The notes beneath the pieces were generated by a model. The model did not search any database, was not told the DNA's origin, and was given only the letters and a program-made list of their open reading frames with translations. DNA of 64,000 nt from Bradyrhizobium sp. 4. Lineage in GTDB: Bacteria > Pseudomonadota > Alphaproteobacteria > Rhizobiales > Xanthobacteraceae. The stretch spans positions 3,596,001-3,660,000 of the forward strand of contig NZ_CP064686.1 of NCBI RefSeq assembly GCF_023100905.1. The letters are read 5' to 3'. The position numbers were made by a program, and so were the translations under genes. This document shows, in pieces, positions 8,623 through 17,082 of the stretch. How positions within the stretch are numbered: position 1 is the first letter of the stretch; every line of letters starts with the position of its first letter.

Positions 8623-8802
8623 TTGGCCTACAAGATGATCGCAGAACGCGACAATGAGAAGTGCAGTTTTGCCCGCGAGAGCCGTTTGCTCATCGTGGCG
8701 AAGGCAAAGGTTTGGGCAAGCGAGGGGTGGAAGGTCGTTATCACCGACCAGGACGGCAAGGCCTACGCGCCACCCGAGTTCGATCAGCTATTGGCGGCCT
8801 GA
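8623..8802 (+). CDS. Small conserved-looking protein (59 aa)
   Basis: The frame encodes (L)AYKMIAERDNEKCSFARES..., a compact soluble protein ending PPEFDQLLAA. A TTG at 8623 has AGGGG seven bases before it; the ATG at 8635 is the alternative start. The composition reads as real protein (balanced charged and aromatic residues, no repeats). Function unknown. Confidence 0.5.
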   Translation: MAYKMIAERDNEKCSFARESRLLIVAKAKVWASEGWKVVITDQDGKAYAPPEFDQLLAA

Positions 8803-8826
8803 CCGCAAGACGGGCTGGGCAAGACA

Positions 8827-9201
8827 TTGATTTCGCCATTTCGATTGGGGCGCGGCGTGATCGCGCCCCTTATGACTCTTCCAACGATGACTCTTGCGGC
8901 GGCCGCCGTTCTGACGGCGACGGTTGCCGTGGCGCAAAATCTCGATGCCGGCAAGTCGCCGCAAAAGCTTTTCGCCGATGGGTGCGCGACCTGCCATCGC
9001 AGCCCGCGCGGTCTTGCCAAGGGGCGCTTCAACCTGACGCTGTCCTGGTTTCTGAAGGACCATTACGCAACCAGTTCGGACACAGCCAAGGCGCTTGCCG
9101 CCTATCTGGAATCGGTCGACACGGCGCCGCCGCGAGCTGCGGCCAAGCCTGGCGCGAAGCGATCCGGGCCGCGTGCGCCCAAGCCGTCGCAAAGCCAGTA
9201 G
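8827..9201 (+). CDS. Exported c-type cytochrome-like protein with one CATCH heme site
   Basis: A signal peptide-like segment (TLAAAAVLTATVAVAQ) precedes 'LFADGCATCHRSPRGLAKG', a CXXCH heme attachment site. The rest is a single helical domain and a basic Ala/Pro/Lys tail. No Met follows the heme motif, so the usual distal ligand is missing; a His after it (FLKDHYAT) could serve. Start codons are ambiguous: TTG 8827, GTG 8857 (GGGG six bases upstream) or ATG 8872. An electron-transfer role is inferred only from the heme motif. Confidence 0.7.
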   Translation: MISPFRLGRGVIAPLMTLPTMTLAAAAVLTATVAVAQNLDAGKSPQKLFADGCATCHRSPRGLAKGRFNLTLSWFLKDHYATSSDTAKALAAYLESVDTAPPRAAAKPGAKRSGPRAPKPSQSQ

Positions 9202-9271
9202 GCGTGGGTCGGCTGCCGGAAGGGCGTCGCGAAGCCGAAGGCCTTGCCGGTGAACACCGTGCTTGCCGGCA

Positions 9272-9617
9272 TCAATGCACCGTGGTCGCCGAGAACAGGT
9301 TGATGACCACCACTCCGGACACGATCAGCGCGATGCCGACGAAGGCCGCAGCGTCGAGCATCTGGCGAAACAGCACGAAGGAGATCGTTGCAGTCAGGAT
9401 GATGCCGACCCCGCCCCAGATCGCATAGGCGATGCATCAGGGGGATGACCCGGATCGCGACCGACAGCGCGTAGAACGAGGCCACATAGAACAGCACCAT
9501 CGCCAGTGTCGGCCACAGCCGCGTGAACTGCACGGATTGCTGGAGGAAGGCGGACGCCGTGACCTCGAGGACGATAGCGAGGGCAAGCGCTGCGTAGGCA
9601 TTGAAGGCGGAAGTCAT
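9272..9617 (-). pseudogene. Small multidrug resistance (SMR/EmrE) transporter, broken by one frameshift
   Basis: The first part (start ATG 9617) reads as SMR helices 1 and 2: an Ala-rich first helix with the essential Glu (ALAIVLEVTASAFLQQS) and then FYALSVAIRVIPL. The expected continuation, AYAIWGGVGI followed by two more helices and ending ATTVH, lies in the adjacent frame and stops at 9272. One extra base near 9431-9437 separates them. Repaired, the protein would be about 114 residues, the normal SMR length. It would export cationic drugs by proton antiport as a dimer. Confidence 0.8.
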
Positions 9618-9781
9618 CACGGGCTCGGGCGTATTGTGCAAAGAAAGATACCGCACGGTACGGGGAATATGACGTTTGCCCGGGTCCAGCTATCACGTGT
9701 CAGTGACGAGCCTGCGACACGAAGGAGCGCCGCACGAAACCGCCGCGCGATGGTTCGCGCGGCGGCTCATTGGTCTTGGCG

Positions 9782-10447
9782 TTAGTTGATCCGCACGGAG
9801 AGTTCGACGTCCTCGGCAAAGGCCGTGGACATGTAGCCGCTTCTGGGCATCCGCATGCGCGCCAGATAGTCAGGGCTGTCGTCGGCGTTGTCGGCGACGA
9901 TGATCGCGCCTGGCCGGAGATGGCCTTCGACCAGATCCAGGACATCGGGGTAGAGCGCCTTGGCGCCGTCGAGTAGCACGAGATCGATCGTATCAGGCAG
10001 ATCGACTTGAAGCGTCTTCAGCGCGTCGCCTTCGCGGATTTCGACGAGATCCAGCAGCCCGCCGGCCGCGAGGTTCTCGCGCGCCCGGGCCGCCTTGGAC
10101 GGTTCGAATTCGCTGGTGATGAGGCGGCCGCCGCCATTGTCGCGCAAGCCCGCGGCAAGGTGCAGGGTCGAGATGCCGAACGAGGTGCCGAATTCGACGA
10201 TCGCTTTGGCGCGGGAGCTGCGTGCGAGCATGTAAAGCAGGTGACCGGTCTCGCGGGAGACCGCGAGCGGTGCGTCCTTCAGCCGCCCGTAGAGGTCGCG
10301 GTAAGCAGTCTTGCTCCGCATCATCCGTGCGCGGTCGGCGTCGGTCACATCGGCGAAGGCGGCTCGCATCGCGCCGCGCGCGGCTTCGTCCTGGTCGAAC
10401 AGACGATCGAGCAGTGGCGCAAGTGATGTGATGGTCGGGGTGGTCAT
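9782..10447 (-). CDS. Class I SAM-dependent O-methyltransferase-like (221 aa)
   Basis: A soluble Rossmann methyltransferase. The SAM-binding motif I is AIVEFGTSFGISTLHLA (about residues 84-100), followed by the acidic strand LITSEFEP and the DLVLLDGAK segment, as in the caffeoyl-CoA/catechol O-methyltransferase group. The substrate is unknown. The gene is divergent from a TetR regulator with 96 bases between them, so it is probably that regulator's target. The predicted start ATG is at 10447. Confidence 0.78.
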   Translation of the reverse strand: MTTPTITSLAPLLDRLFDQDEAARGAMRAAFADVTDADRARMMRSKTAYRDLYGRLKDAPLAVSRETGHLLYMLARSSRAKAIVEFGTSFGISTLHLAAGLRDNGGGRLITSEFEPSKAARARENLAAGGLLDLVEIREGDALKTLQVDLPDTIDLVLLDGAKALYPDVLDLVEGHLRPGAIIVADNADDSPDYLARMRMPRSGYMSTAFAEDVELSVRIN

Positions 10448-10500
10448 GTGTACTCTCCAGATGTTGCCGAGAGGCGAGTGCTTGCGTGAGAATTGAAATA

Positions 10501-10514
10501 CGACTAATTCGTCG
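10501..10514. promoter_or_regulatory. Palindrome, possible TetR operator
   Basis: CGACTAATTCGTCG is a 14-base palindrome with one mismatched pair (CGAC-n-AATT-n-GTCG). It lies between the divergent methyltransferase and TetR genes, 30 bases before the TetR start. Length and position suit a TetR dimer site. Confidence 0.45.
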
Positions 10515-10543
10515 CATTCGCTATTCGCATTGTCCGAGGGCCC

Positions 10544-11188
10544 ATGGCCGATCGCCGAAGCCGTTCAGTTTCCTCACGAAAACAGCCGCAGCAGGCCCGC
10601 TCGAACGAGCTGGTGGCGGCCATTCTGGACGCGGCTGTTCAGGTCTTGGCAAAGGAGGGGGCACAGCGCTTCACGACGGCGCGGGTGGCCGAGCGAGCCG
10701 GGGTGAGCGTCGGGTCGCTTTATCAATATTTTCCGAACAAGGCGGCGATCCTGTTCCGCCTCCAGAGCGACGAGTGGCGGTGCACGAGCGAGCTCCTGCG
10801 CGGCATCCTGGCGGACCGGGCGAAGCCGCCACTGGTGCGGCTGCGCGCGCTGGTCCACGCCTTCATTCGCTCCGAGTGCGAGGAGGCTGCGATCCGCACG
10901 GCGCTCAGCGACGCCGCGCCGCTCTATCGCGATGCGCCCGAAGCTCACGACGCGCGGGCCGCCGGTAAGGGCATCGTCGCGGCCTTCATGCGGGAGGCCC
11001 TGCCCAAGGCGCCGGATGCGACGCGGGAGCTTGCCGGCGAGCTGATCAAGACGACGCTGAGCGAGGTCGGCAAGCAGTTCTCGGAGACACCGCGCAACGA
11101 GGCGGAGATCGCGCGTCATGCCGACGCAATGGCCGACATGTTCTGCGCCTATATCGATGAGCTTGCGCGGCGGCGAGATCATTCCTGA
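10544..11188 (+). CDS. TetR-family transcriptional regulator (214 aa)
   Basis: The N-terminal helix-turn-helix is typical: ILDAAVQVLAKEG, then FTTARVAERAGVSVGSLYQYFPNKAAIL (about residues 28-72). The C-terminal helical domain (residues 80-214) would bind an unknown ligand. It likely represses itself and the divergent methyltransferase through the palindrome at 10501-10514. An in-frame ATG at 10544 is used; the N-terminus is basic, as is common. Confidence 0.88.
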   Translation: MADRRSRSVSSRKQPQQARSNELVAAILDAAVQVLAKEGAQRFTTARVAERAGVSVGSLYQYFPNKAAILFRLQSDEWRCTSELLRGILADRAKPPLVRLRALVHAFIRSECEEAAIRTALSDAAPLYRDAPEAHDARAAGKGIVAAFMREALPKAPDATRELAGELIKTTLSEVGKQFSETPRNEAEIARHADAMADMFCAYIDELARRRDHS

Positions 11189-11280
11189 CATCCGCGTTTG
11201 CGGGCCAATATCGCTTCTGATCTGACCGGATCATGAGTTAGCCTCGATCTGTCCTCCAGCCCGCTAACGAGCGCCCCGCC

Positions 11281-11921
11281 ATGCATGTCCTCCGCCCCCA
11301 ATTCCGCATCGAGGAGCAGCAAGCGCTGGAATTCGCGACCCAGCGCGGCTTCGGCATGATCGTCGCGGCGGATGAGCGCGGTCCGCGCGCCTCGCATGTG
11401 CCCTTCGTGCTGGAACAACGTGAGGGGCGCGCGATCGTCCAGATCCATTTCACCGCCAGGAATCCGCTCGTTCCGCTCGCGGATGGCGTGCGGCGCTTTC
11501 TGCTGATCGTTGCCGGCGATGACGCCTACATCTCCAACGACTGGTATTCTTCGCGCGACAACGTCTCGACCTGGCTGTACGAGGCCGTGCACCTGTCGGG
11601 CGTGGCGCATGTGCGCGGGCTCGACGAGAACCGGGGCACGGCGATGCGCTACTCGCGGTCGCCGAAGCGCGGCTGCCGAAGGCGCCCTGGGACCTGACGC
11701 AGATGGAGCCGGACAAGCGCGAGACCATGTTGGCCACCATTCGCGTCATCGATCTCGTGGTGGATACCGTCGAGGGGCAGGCCAAGCTCAACCAGCACAA
11801 GAGCGATGCGGATCACGTCGCGGTCGCCGGCCGGCTGGCGCGGTCGGAGGAGAGCGGGCGTCGGCGGCTGGCGCGGAAGATGCAAGCGCTGCGGCCGGGG
11901 CTTGGATATGATTTTTCGTGA
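11281..11921 (+). pseudogene. PaiB-like FMN-binding protein, broken by one frameshift
   Basis: The frame from 11281 encodes the N-terminal two thirds of a PaiB-type split-barrel flavoprotein (MHVLRPQFRI ... IVQIHFTARNPL ... AYISNDWYSS). The matching C-terminal third (AVAEARLPKAPWDLTQMEPDK ... AKLNQHKSDADH) is in the next frame and ends at 11921. Adding one base near 11634-11638 (ggggcacg) gives GHGDALLAVAEARLP and joins both halves into about 213 residues. PaiB-like proteins bind FMN or heme-type cofactors and are loosely linked to transcription control. Confidence 0.75.
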
Positions 11922-11970
11922 TCTGGGCGACCCTTGTCTCGCTTGACGATTACTCCTACGGACCTCCTTC

Positions 11971-12783
11971 ATGCTCGTCATCTCCATTCAAAGCCAGGTG
12001 GTCCACGGCCACGTCGGCAACAGCGCCGCCGCTTATGCCATGCAGGCGGAAGGCGTGAATGTCGCCGCGGTGCCGACCACGCTGCTGTCGAACCATCCGC
12101 GCTATCCGACCCTGCGCGGGCGGGTGCTGGAGACCGAGCTCGTTGCAGATCTGCTGAGAGGCGTCGAGGAGCGTGATCTCGTCGACGAGGCCGCGGTCCT
12201 CGTCACCGGCTATCTCGGTTCGTCCGGCAATGCCGCTGTCATTGCCGATTTCGTCGAGCGGGCGCTGACCCGCAATTCAAAACTGGTCTATCTCTGCGAT
12301 CCCGTGATCGGTGACGATGGCCGCGTCTACGTCGCCGACGGCATCCTGGACGTGGTCCGGCACCGGCTGCTGCCGGCCGCCAATCTGACCACGCCGAACC
12401 AGTTCGAGCTCGGGCTGCTCGCAGGCCTCGACATCGCGGATGCGCAGGGTCTGCGCGCGGCGTGCGCAGCGCTGGCCGGGACCGGCCACATCGACGTGGT
12501 CGCCACCGGTTGCACGCTCACTGATACGGCGGAAGGGCAGGTGGAAACGATTCTGTGCGCCGACGGTCAGTTGTCGCGCTTTGCGACGCCGCGCCTGCCG
12601 ATCCGCCCCTCAGGCACCGGCGATCTTCTCACGGGCCTGATCGCGGCGCATCTGGCCAAGGGCACAGCGACCGAGGCGGCGGTACGGCTCGCGGTCGAAA
12701 CCATCTTTGCAGTGCTGGTGCGGACACAGGAGGCGGGCACCGTCGAGATGCATCTCGTGCCGCTGCCGACGCCGGGACGATAA
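11971..12783 (+). CDS. pdxY: Pyridoxal kinase (270 aa)
   Basis: A ribokinase-fold PdxK/PdxY enzyme that phosphorylates pyridoxal in the vitamin B6 salvage pathway in the cytosol. Diagnostic features are the N-terminal ISIQSQVVHGHVGNSAA, the substrate-side YLGSS, the CDPVIGDDGRVYV segment and TPNQFEL. The C-terminal anion-hole and catalytic motif PIRPSGTGDLLTGLI carries the catalytic Asp of GTGD. Length is normal. It starts 49 bases after the PaiB-like gene and could be co-transcribed with it, which fits other B6/flavin neighbourhoods but is not proven. Confidence 0.9.
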   Translation: MLVISIQSQVVHGHVGNSAAAYAMQAEGVNVAAVPTTLLSNHPRYPTLRGRVLETELVADLLRGVEERDLVDEAAVLVTGYLGSSGNAAVIADFVERALTRNSKLVYLCDPVIGDDGRVYVADGILDVVRHRLLPAANLTTPNQFELGLLAGLDIADAQGLRAACAALAGTGHIDVVATGCTLTDTAEGQVETILCADGQLSRFATPRLPIRPSGTGDLLTGLIAAHLAKGTATEAAVRLAVETIFAVLVRTQEAGTVEMHLVPLPTPGR

Positions 12784-12793
12784 GGTGTGATAC

Positions 12794-14104
12794 TCAGGTC
12801 GCGCGTTTCGCGGCCGATTGCGCTGATTTCTGCGGCTTTGCCGGAACCTTCTGCTCGCGCGTCGCCTGTGCCTTCGCCTTTGGCGGCTTTGCGCTTGCCA
12901 CGGCCCGCGCCTTCCTCGGCTTGACGCTGGCTTCCTTACGGTCCGACGTGCCTCGGCGCGAGACATATTCCGTACCGTCGACCGGGCCGACATGCGGGGG
13001 ATCGCGGCCGAGATAGGGTCGGCCGATACCGAGCGCCTTGCCATTGGCATCGACCCACTTCCACAGCACCTCGGTCGAGACCCAGCGTTGCGCGCGGTTG
13101 TCGCCCTTGGTGCTGACGATGTCGGCCGCCATGCCGTGGCCGTAGCCGCCGCGCGTGCTGCCGCCGTGATAGGAGCGGTCCGAGGCAGCCTTCAGGCCAC
13201 TCGCGATCGACTGGCGATAGTCGTCGCGGAACGCGCTGGTGATGCCCGGCGAAAGTCCGGCAGCCTCAGCCGCGAGCAACGTGCGAAACAGCTTTTTCTT
13301 GAAACTCTTGTCCATGCCGCCGATGACGTAGTCCATCATCGACATGCCGGCGCGGTCGGCCGCCTTCGGATCCTTCCAGCCAAAGTCCTCGTCGACCAGT
13401 TTCGTGAAGCTGCGCATCACGGTCACCATCTTGCCCTTGCGCTTGACGGTGACAGCGCGGCGATCCTCGACCTTGACGGAATCTTCCTTGGGCGTGCGCT
13501 GGTAGAGCGCCCAGAGATAACGGTCGATGCAGGCCTCCATGACGTAGCATTCGTCGAGGACCGCGGTCGTGTCCGCGGACGGCGAGGCCTTGCTCGGCGC
13601 GGGCGCGGGGCCGGTTACGATCGTCGCGGGCGACAGTGCGTCCGTCGTCACGATCTCGGTGGGATCGGCCGAGGCGAGTTTGATCACGGGCTCCGGCGCG
13701 GGAGCCGGAGCAACCTCGCTGGCGACTGGTGTCGGCTCAGGCGAAATCTGCGGCGCGAGCGGCGCTTCGGGCGACAAGATCAGCAGCGGGTCGGCCGAGG
13801 CGAGCTTGATGGCCGGAGCTGGCGCCTCGGGCGCTGCCACTTCAGTGGTTACGATCGACGGTGTCGCGGCGACAGCGGCCGCGATATCGGCGGTCAGGGC
13901 GACGCCGTCCTCGATGGCCGCAGCGTGCGGGATGTCCGCGAGGTCAAGCCGGCTGAGATCCTTCGCGCGCGAGACGGCGGAAGCATTCGCGCCGCTGTTC
14001 TCGATAAGGGCAGGGGCATAGGCGGACAAAGAGAGCGCCAGCCAGCCGGCGAGAACCGCCGAGGGGCAGGAGACCGCCACCAGAAGAGACCGCCGATCAT
14101 TCAT
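12794..14104 (-). CDS. Exported M15-like peptidase with long Ala/Pro-rich N-terminal region (436 aa)
   Basis: The ATG at 14104 has GGAGG upstream; the open frame before it is non-coding. A membrane-anchor or signal segment (about residues 8-30) is followed by about 150 low-complexity residues containing two copies of IKLASADP. The C-terminal domain (about 215-375) carries an H-x6-D pair in YGHGMAADIVS and a later His in DPPHVG, the zinc-ligand pattern of M15 D-Ala-D-Ala carboxypeptidases. The tail is Lys/Ala-rich. A peptidoglycan-trimming role in the periplasm is inferred. Three 14-base repeats lie just upstream of the start. Confidence 0.7.
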   Translation of the reverse strand: MNDRRSLLVAVSCPSAVLAGWLALSLSAYAPALIENSGANASAVSRAKDLSRLDLADIPHAAAIEDGVALTADIAAAVAATPSIVTTEVAAPEAPAPAIKLASADPLLILSPEAPLAPQISPEPTPVASEVAPAPAPEPVIKLASADPTEIVTTDALSPATIVTGPAPAPSKASPSADTTAVLDECYVMEACIDRYLWALYQRTPKEDSVKVEDRRAVTVKRKGKMVTVMRSFTKLVDEDFGWKDPKAADRAGMSMMDYVIGGMDKSFKKKLFRTLLAAEAAGLSPGITSAFRDDYRQSIASGLKAASDRSYHGGSTRGGYGHGMAADIVSTKGDNRAQRWVSTEVLWKWVDANGKALGIGRPYLGRDPPHVGPVDGTEYVSRRGTSDRKEASVKPRKARAVASAKPPKAKAQATREQKVPAKPQKSAQSAAKRAT

Positions 14105-14450
14105 GATCCCTGCCTCCAAACGGTTCTGTCGAACCTCGTCTTCTCCGAACAGTCTTGACCAGACAGTCTTGGCCAAACAGTCTTGCACGAAAAGGCACGC
14201 CGTGCGTCGATTGTTCGGAGGACGGTGTGGCGGCGCAATGGCGCAATTCGGCGAAATCGGGCTTTTCGAGCGGGTGTTGCGCGCGGGCAACGCGGGTTCC
14301 ATTGTGGTTCCAGGGGCCGTAGTCGAAAGGGCCCGCAAAAGCGGCATTCATTGTCATCAACTTGAGGCGACTGAATTTACTCAATCTTGGATTGTGGCTG
14401 TGCAAGTCTCCCGCGTCGGCGATTCCGGCAGAGTTGGGAAGGACACGCAC
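14105..14450. other. Divergent intergenic region, no gene seen
   Basis: About 345 bases separate the minus-strand peptidase from the plus-strand pilin gene. It contains the tandem repeat at 14149-14190 and presumably both promoters. A frame running through it on the plus strand has no ribosome site. Confidence 0.5.
14149..14190. repeat. Three 14-base tandem repeats
   Basis: The core ACAGTCTTG starts at 14149, 14163 and 14177, a strict 14-base period; the flanking bases (A/G)CCA(G/A) are kept in the first two units. The block is 45-85 bases upstream of the minus-strand start at 14104. Confidence 0.7.
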
Positions 14451-14621
14451 ATGAAACTGAAATGCAAATGGGCCGAATTCGCTGCCGATGAATCCGGCGC
14501 TACCGCGATCGAATACGGCCTAATCGCAGCCGGCATCGCGCTCGCGATCATCGAGATCATCTACGCCCTCGGCACCAACCTCGTCGCAAAGCTGCAATCG
14601 CTGGCGACGGCGTTGAAATGA
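14451..14621 (+). CDS. Flp/Fap-type type IVb pilin subunit (56 aa)
   Basis: A short prepilin: a charged leader of about 18 residues ending in DESGATAIEYGLIAAGIALAI. The processing site for a TadV-like prepilin peptidase is after the Gly, with Glu+5 (IEYGLIA), the Flp signature. The hydrophobic helix then packs the pilus core. GGGAAGGA lies upstream of the ATG at 14451. No tad assembly genes are in the window, so this is an orphan pilin. Confidence 0.9.
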   Translation: MKLKCKWAEFAADESGATAIEYGLIAAGIALAIIEIIYALGTNLVAKLQSLATALK

Positions 14622-14681
14622 GCTGTGCTGTGCGGCGCCCGACGCTTCGCAACCTTGGGCCGGTTGGCGCGTTGGGCGGCC

Positions 14682-14885
14682 ATGACGCATTCCTCGCTTC
14701 GTCCCATGGACGCCTTCGACCCCACCGAGCCCGCCATCCTGCACGACCAGCTCTCCGATACGATCATCACGTGGACCGCCGAGCAGGCTGACGATTTCAG
14801 GCGTGCCAGCCAGCCGGGACAGGACGGAACCGTGATCTGGAAGACCTACGTCTTCGACGGCTGGGGACACGTGCTCGGCGGCTGA
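14682..14885 (+). CDS. Small protein, unknown function (67 aa)
   Basis: The frame ends DGTVIWKTYVFDGWGHVLGG and reads as real coding sequence (acidic N-terminal half, Trp/Tyr-rich end). Starts at ATG 14682 or 14706 are possible; neither has a clear ribosome site. It lies 60 bases after the pilin gene. No family recognised. Confidence 0.4.
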   Translation: MTHSSLRPMDAFDPTEPAILHDQLSDTIITWTAEQADDFRRASQPGQDGTVIWKTYVFDGWGHVLGG

Positions 14886-15056
14886 CCGCCGCTTATAAAA
14901 GTGGCATGTCGCAGTCGGCGGTGATTCGGCCAAAGCCTTGTGCGCATTAAACATATTGCTATGCACCGGGCGCGTTGTTGCAATGCAGCAACGCATGTCG
15001 CAACGCAGCAAAATGAGCTTAGATGTGCTCCGAACCTTCCATCAGGAGCATCACCC

Positions 15057-15311
15057 ATGAACAAGAAGAGTCTGTCGATTGCCGCCGCCATTCTGACGAT
15101 CGCGGGCAGCACCGCGGCTTTCGCCGCCGAGCTGCCGACTTATGAGGTCAACGGCTTTCCGGTCTCCCCGATGCAGGTGCGCGTGCTCGGTGCAGCGCAT
15201 GTCGAGCAGCAGGCCTCGGCGCCCACTACTGTCGCTTCGGTCCACCAGACCCGCGTTCTGTCGCCGCGCAAGGTGAAGACGGCTGACGTCACGACGGGCA
15301 GCGCCCGCTGA
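15057..15311 (+). CDS. Small exported protein (84 aa)
   Basis: A good signal peptide (KKSLSIAAAILTIAGSTAAFAAE, cleavage after AFA) is followed by a short mature part beginning LPTYEVNGFPVSP, a motif often seen in small Bradyrhizobium exported proteins. AGGAG precedes the ATG at 15057. It is followed by a strong terminator at 15378, so it is probably a single-gene unit. Function unknown. Confidence 0.72.
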   Translation: MNKKSLSIAAAILTIAGSTAAFAAELPTYEVNGFPVSPMQVRVLGAAHVEQQASAPTTVASVHQTRVLSPRKVKTADVTTGSAR

Positions 15312-15377
15312 TCTGGGGACGCCACAAGCCAACATCAAGCCAAGGTGATGCAGGCTCGTTTTCTCCGAGCCTGCCTG

Positions 15378-15413
15378 GACCGCGTTCCCTTTCGGGAGCG
15401 CGGTCTTTTTTTT
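15378..15413 (+). terminator. Strong Rho-independent terminator
   Basis: GACCGCGTTCCC and GGGAGCGCGGTC arms (one wobble) around TTTC, followed by eight T residues. It ends the transcript of the 84-residue exported protein. Confidence 0.9.
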
Positions 15414-15558
15414 GGCGCAGCGAGTCATGATCACGTGCGGTTGTGTACGGCCGTTCAAAGCGAGTGTGATCTCTTTAATAGTTGCTTTGCAGATCGCGGC
15501 GCTTGATGCGGGCGCCGCTTATTGAGCAGCCAAGAATCATTTTCATAATGGAGTAGTC

Positions 15559-15705
15559 ATGCCCGTTGCACAGAAAGCCGTTGTTGCAAGCGTCTCGCCG
15601 CGCGCGTTCATTCTCAGGCATCTCGCCTTGTTCGCAGCCGCCGCGCTGTTCGTGTTCGTGCTCAGCCTGACCTATGGGCTCGATCTCAGCCCCGGGTTTT
15701 TCTGA
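15559..15705 (+). CDS. Very small single-pass membrane protein (48 aa)
   Basis: The ATG at 15559 follows GGAG at 15550-15553. The product has a short basic N-terminus (about 20 residues) and one clear membrane helix (LALFAAAALFVFVLSLTYGL), ending LSPGFF. Positive-inside charge suggests the N-terminus is cytosolic. Such proteins often assist membrane complexes, but nothing here says which. It lies 61 bases before the EamA transporter gene. Confidence 0.55.
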   Translation: MPVAQKAVVASVSPRAFILRHLALFAAAALFVFVLSLTYGLDLSPGFF

Positions 15706-15766
15706 GAGAAAGGCGCGCTGGCGTCTCTCGCTTGCGTGCCAGCCTTGCAGGCACATGGGTTGAGCC

Positions 15767-16717
15767 ATGGCCTCTGTCGGCGTACCGCTTTGTCCCATGG
15801 ATCAGCGGACGAGCGGCGCCGACGCTCTCATTCGGAAGAACGATCAGGCGCCGGCGCTTGTCGGCGTGCTCTGCGGCCTTGCCGCGGCGGTGTTCTGGGC
15901 GCTCGGCTTTGCCGGCACGCGGCACGGGCTCAAGGTCGGCTTCACGCCGGTCGATCTGCTGGTGCATCGCTATGTCTGGTCCGGCATCGCGTTCCTGCCG
16001 CTGGTGATACGCGGCGGAATCTCCGATCTCTGCGGCATCGGCTGGGGCAGGGGCCTTGCGCTGATGGTGCTCGGCGGCCCCGTGATGTCGCTGATCTCCT
16101 ACACCGGTTTTCTGTTCGTGCCGCTCGGCCATGGCAGCGTGATCCAGCCCTCCTGCGCGACGCTCGGCGGCCTGCTGCTCGCGGCCTTGTTTCTGAAAGA
16201 GCATGTCTCCGCGTCGCGCATCGCTGGCGCCCTCGTCATCGTCGCCGGGCTCGGCGTGATCGGCGCGGAATCGATCGGTCATATCGGCGTCGATGGCGTG
16301 CTGGGCGATCTCACCTTCGTGCTGACCGGATTGATGTTCGCAGGTTTCGGCGCGCTGGTGCGCCACTGGCGTGTCTCCGCCGTGTCGGCCGCGCTCGTCA
16401 TCAACGTGCTGTCGCTGCTGCTGCTGCCGATCTACCTCATGACCGGCGGCCTCGCGCGGATCGCGGCGATCGGTGTCGGTGAGAACGCCATCCAGGCGCT
16501 GGCGCAGGGCGTGCTTGCGGGTCCGGCTGCGCTTTATCTGTTCGCCGTCTCGGTCCAACGCCTCGGCGTTGCCCGCGCCGCCGTTGTCCCCGCCTGCGTG
16601 CCGGCGCTGACGGTGCTCACCGGCTGGCTCCTGCTCGGCGAGCCGCCGACACTATTGCAGACGGCGGGATTGGTGACGGTGCTGTGCGGATTCTATCTGG
16701 CGCAGAGGCAGCAATAG
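15767..16717 (+). CDS. EamA-family (DMT superfamily) transporter (316 aa)
   Basis: Ten membrane helices in two EamA repeats are visible: first from LVGVLCGLAAAVFWALGFAGTRHGL to LVIVAGLGVIGAES, second from LGDLTFVLTGLMFAGFGALVRHW to VTVLCGFYLAQR. Members export or exchange small metabolites such as amino acids; the substrate cannot be read from sequence. The ATG at 15767 has GGTTGAG upstream; the ATG at 15797 is an alternative. Confidence 0.85.
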   Translation: MASVGVPLCPMDQRTSGADALIRKNDQAPALVGVLCGLAAAVFWALGFAGTRHGLKVGFTPVDLLVHRYVWSGIAFLPLVIRGGISDLCGIGWGRGLALMVLGGPVMSLISYTGFLFVPLGHGSVIQPSCATLGGLLLAALFLKEHVSASRIAGALVIVAGLGVIGAESIGHIGVDGVLGDLTFVLTGLMFAGFGALVRHWRVSAVSAALVINVLSLLLLPIYLMTGGLARIAAIGVGENAIQALAQGVLAGPAALYLFAVSVQRLGVARAAVVPACVPALTVLTGWLLLGEPPTLLQTAGLVTVLCGFYLAQRQQ

Positions 16718-16739
16718 ACCGCAAGCCTCCGCACGGCGC

Positions 16740-16925
16740 TTACCATTCGATGGTGGTGAACTTGACGCCGCGGCCGGTCAGCTCCCGCCCGAGCCGCTCG
16801 GCGCGCTCGCTGGCGGATTTGCCGAGCAGCCGATACCTGCCTCCGAGAGCCTTGTCGGCGACAACCTGATGCCGGATGTTTTCGTACAATCGCAAGACGG
16901 CCTGATCGCTCAGATTGTCGAACAT
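16740..16925 (-). CDS. Small soluble protein, unknown function (61 aa)
   Basis: The product MFDNLSDQAVLRLYENIRHQV... is charged and helical, with a central basic GGRYRLLGKSASERAERLGREL. The composition looks like a small DNA- or RNA-associated or regulatory protein, but no family is recognised. It is convergent with the EamA gene (22 bases between stops). Confidence 0.55.
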   Translation of the reverse strand: MFDNLSDQAVLRLYENIRHQVVADKALGGRYRLLGKSASERAERLGRELTGRGVKFTTIEW

Positions 16926-17082
16926 GTCATCGGTCGGGTTTGGTTTGGTCGCGTCGCTTGTTGGCGGTCCTCGCAGAGCGGCCTCCCAAGTCTTGTTCGT
17001 ACGGATGTCGGCTCATGGGTAGCGGTCCGGCGCAGCAACGTATGTCCACTTCTGAACATTGCGACGCGCGGCCTGCCTCGGC

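Noticed and set aside
14149..14190. CRISPR-like array
   Set aside because: The units are contiguous with a 14-base period and no spacers; it is a simple tandem repeat.
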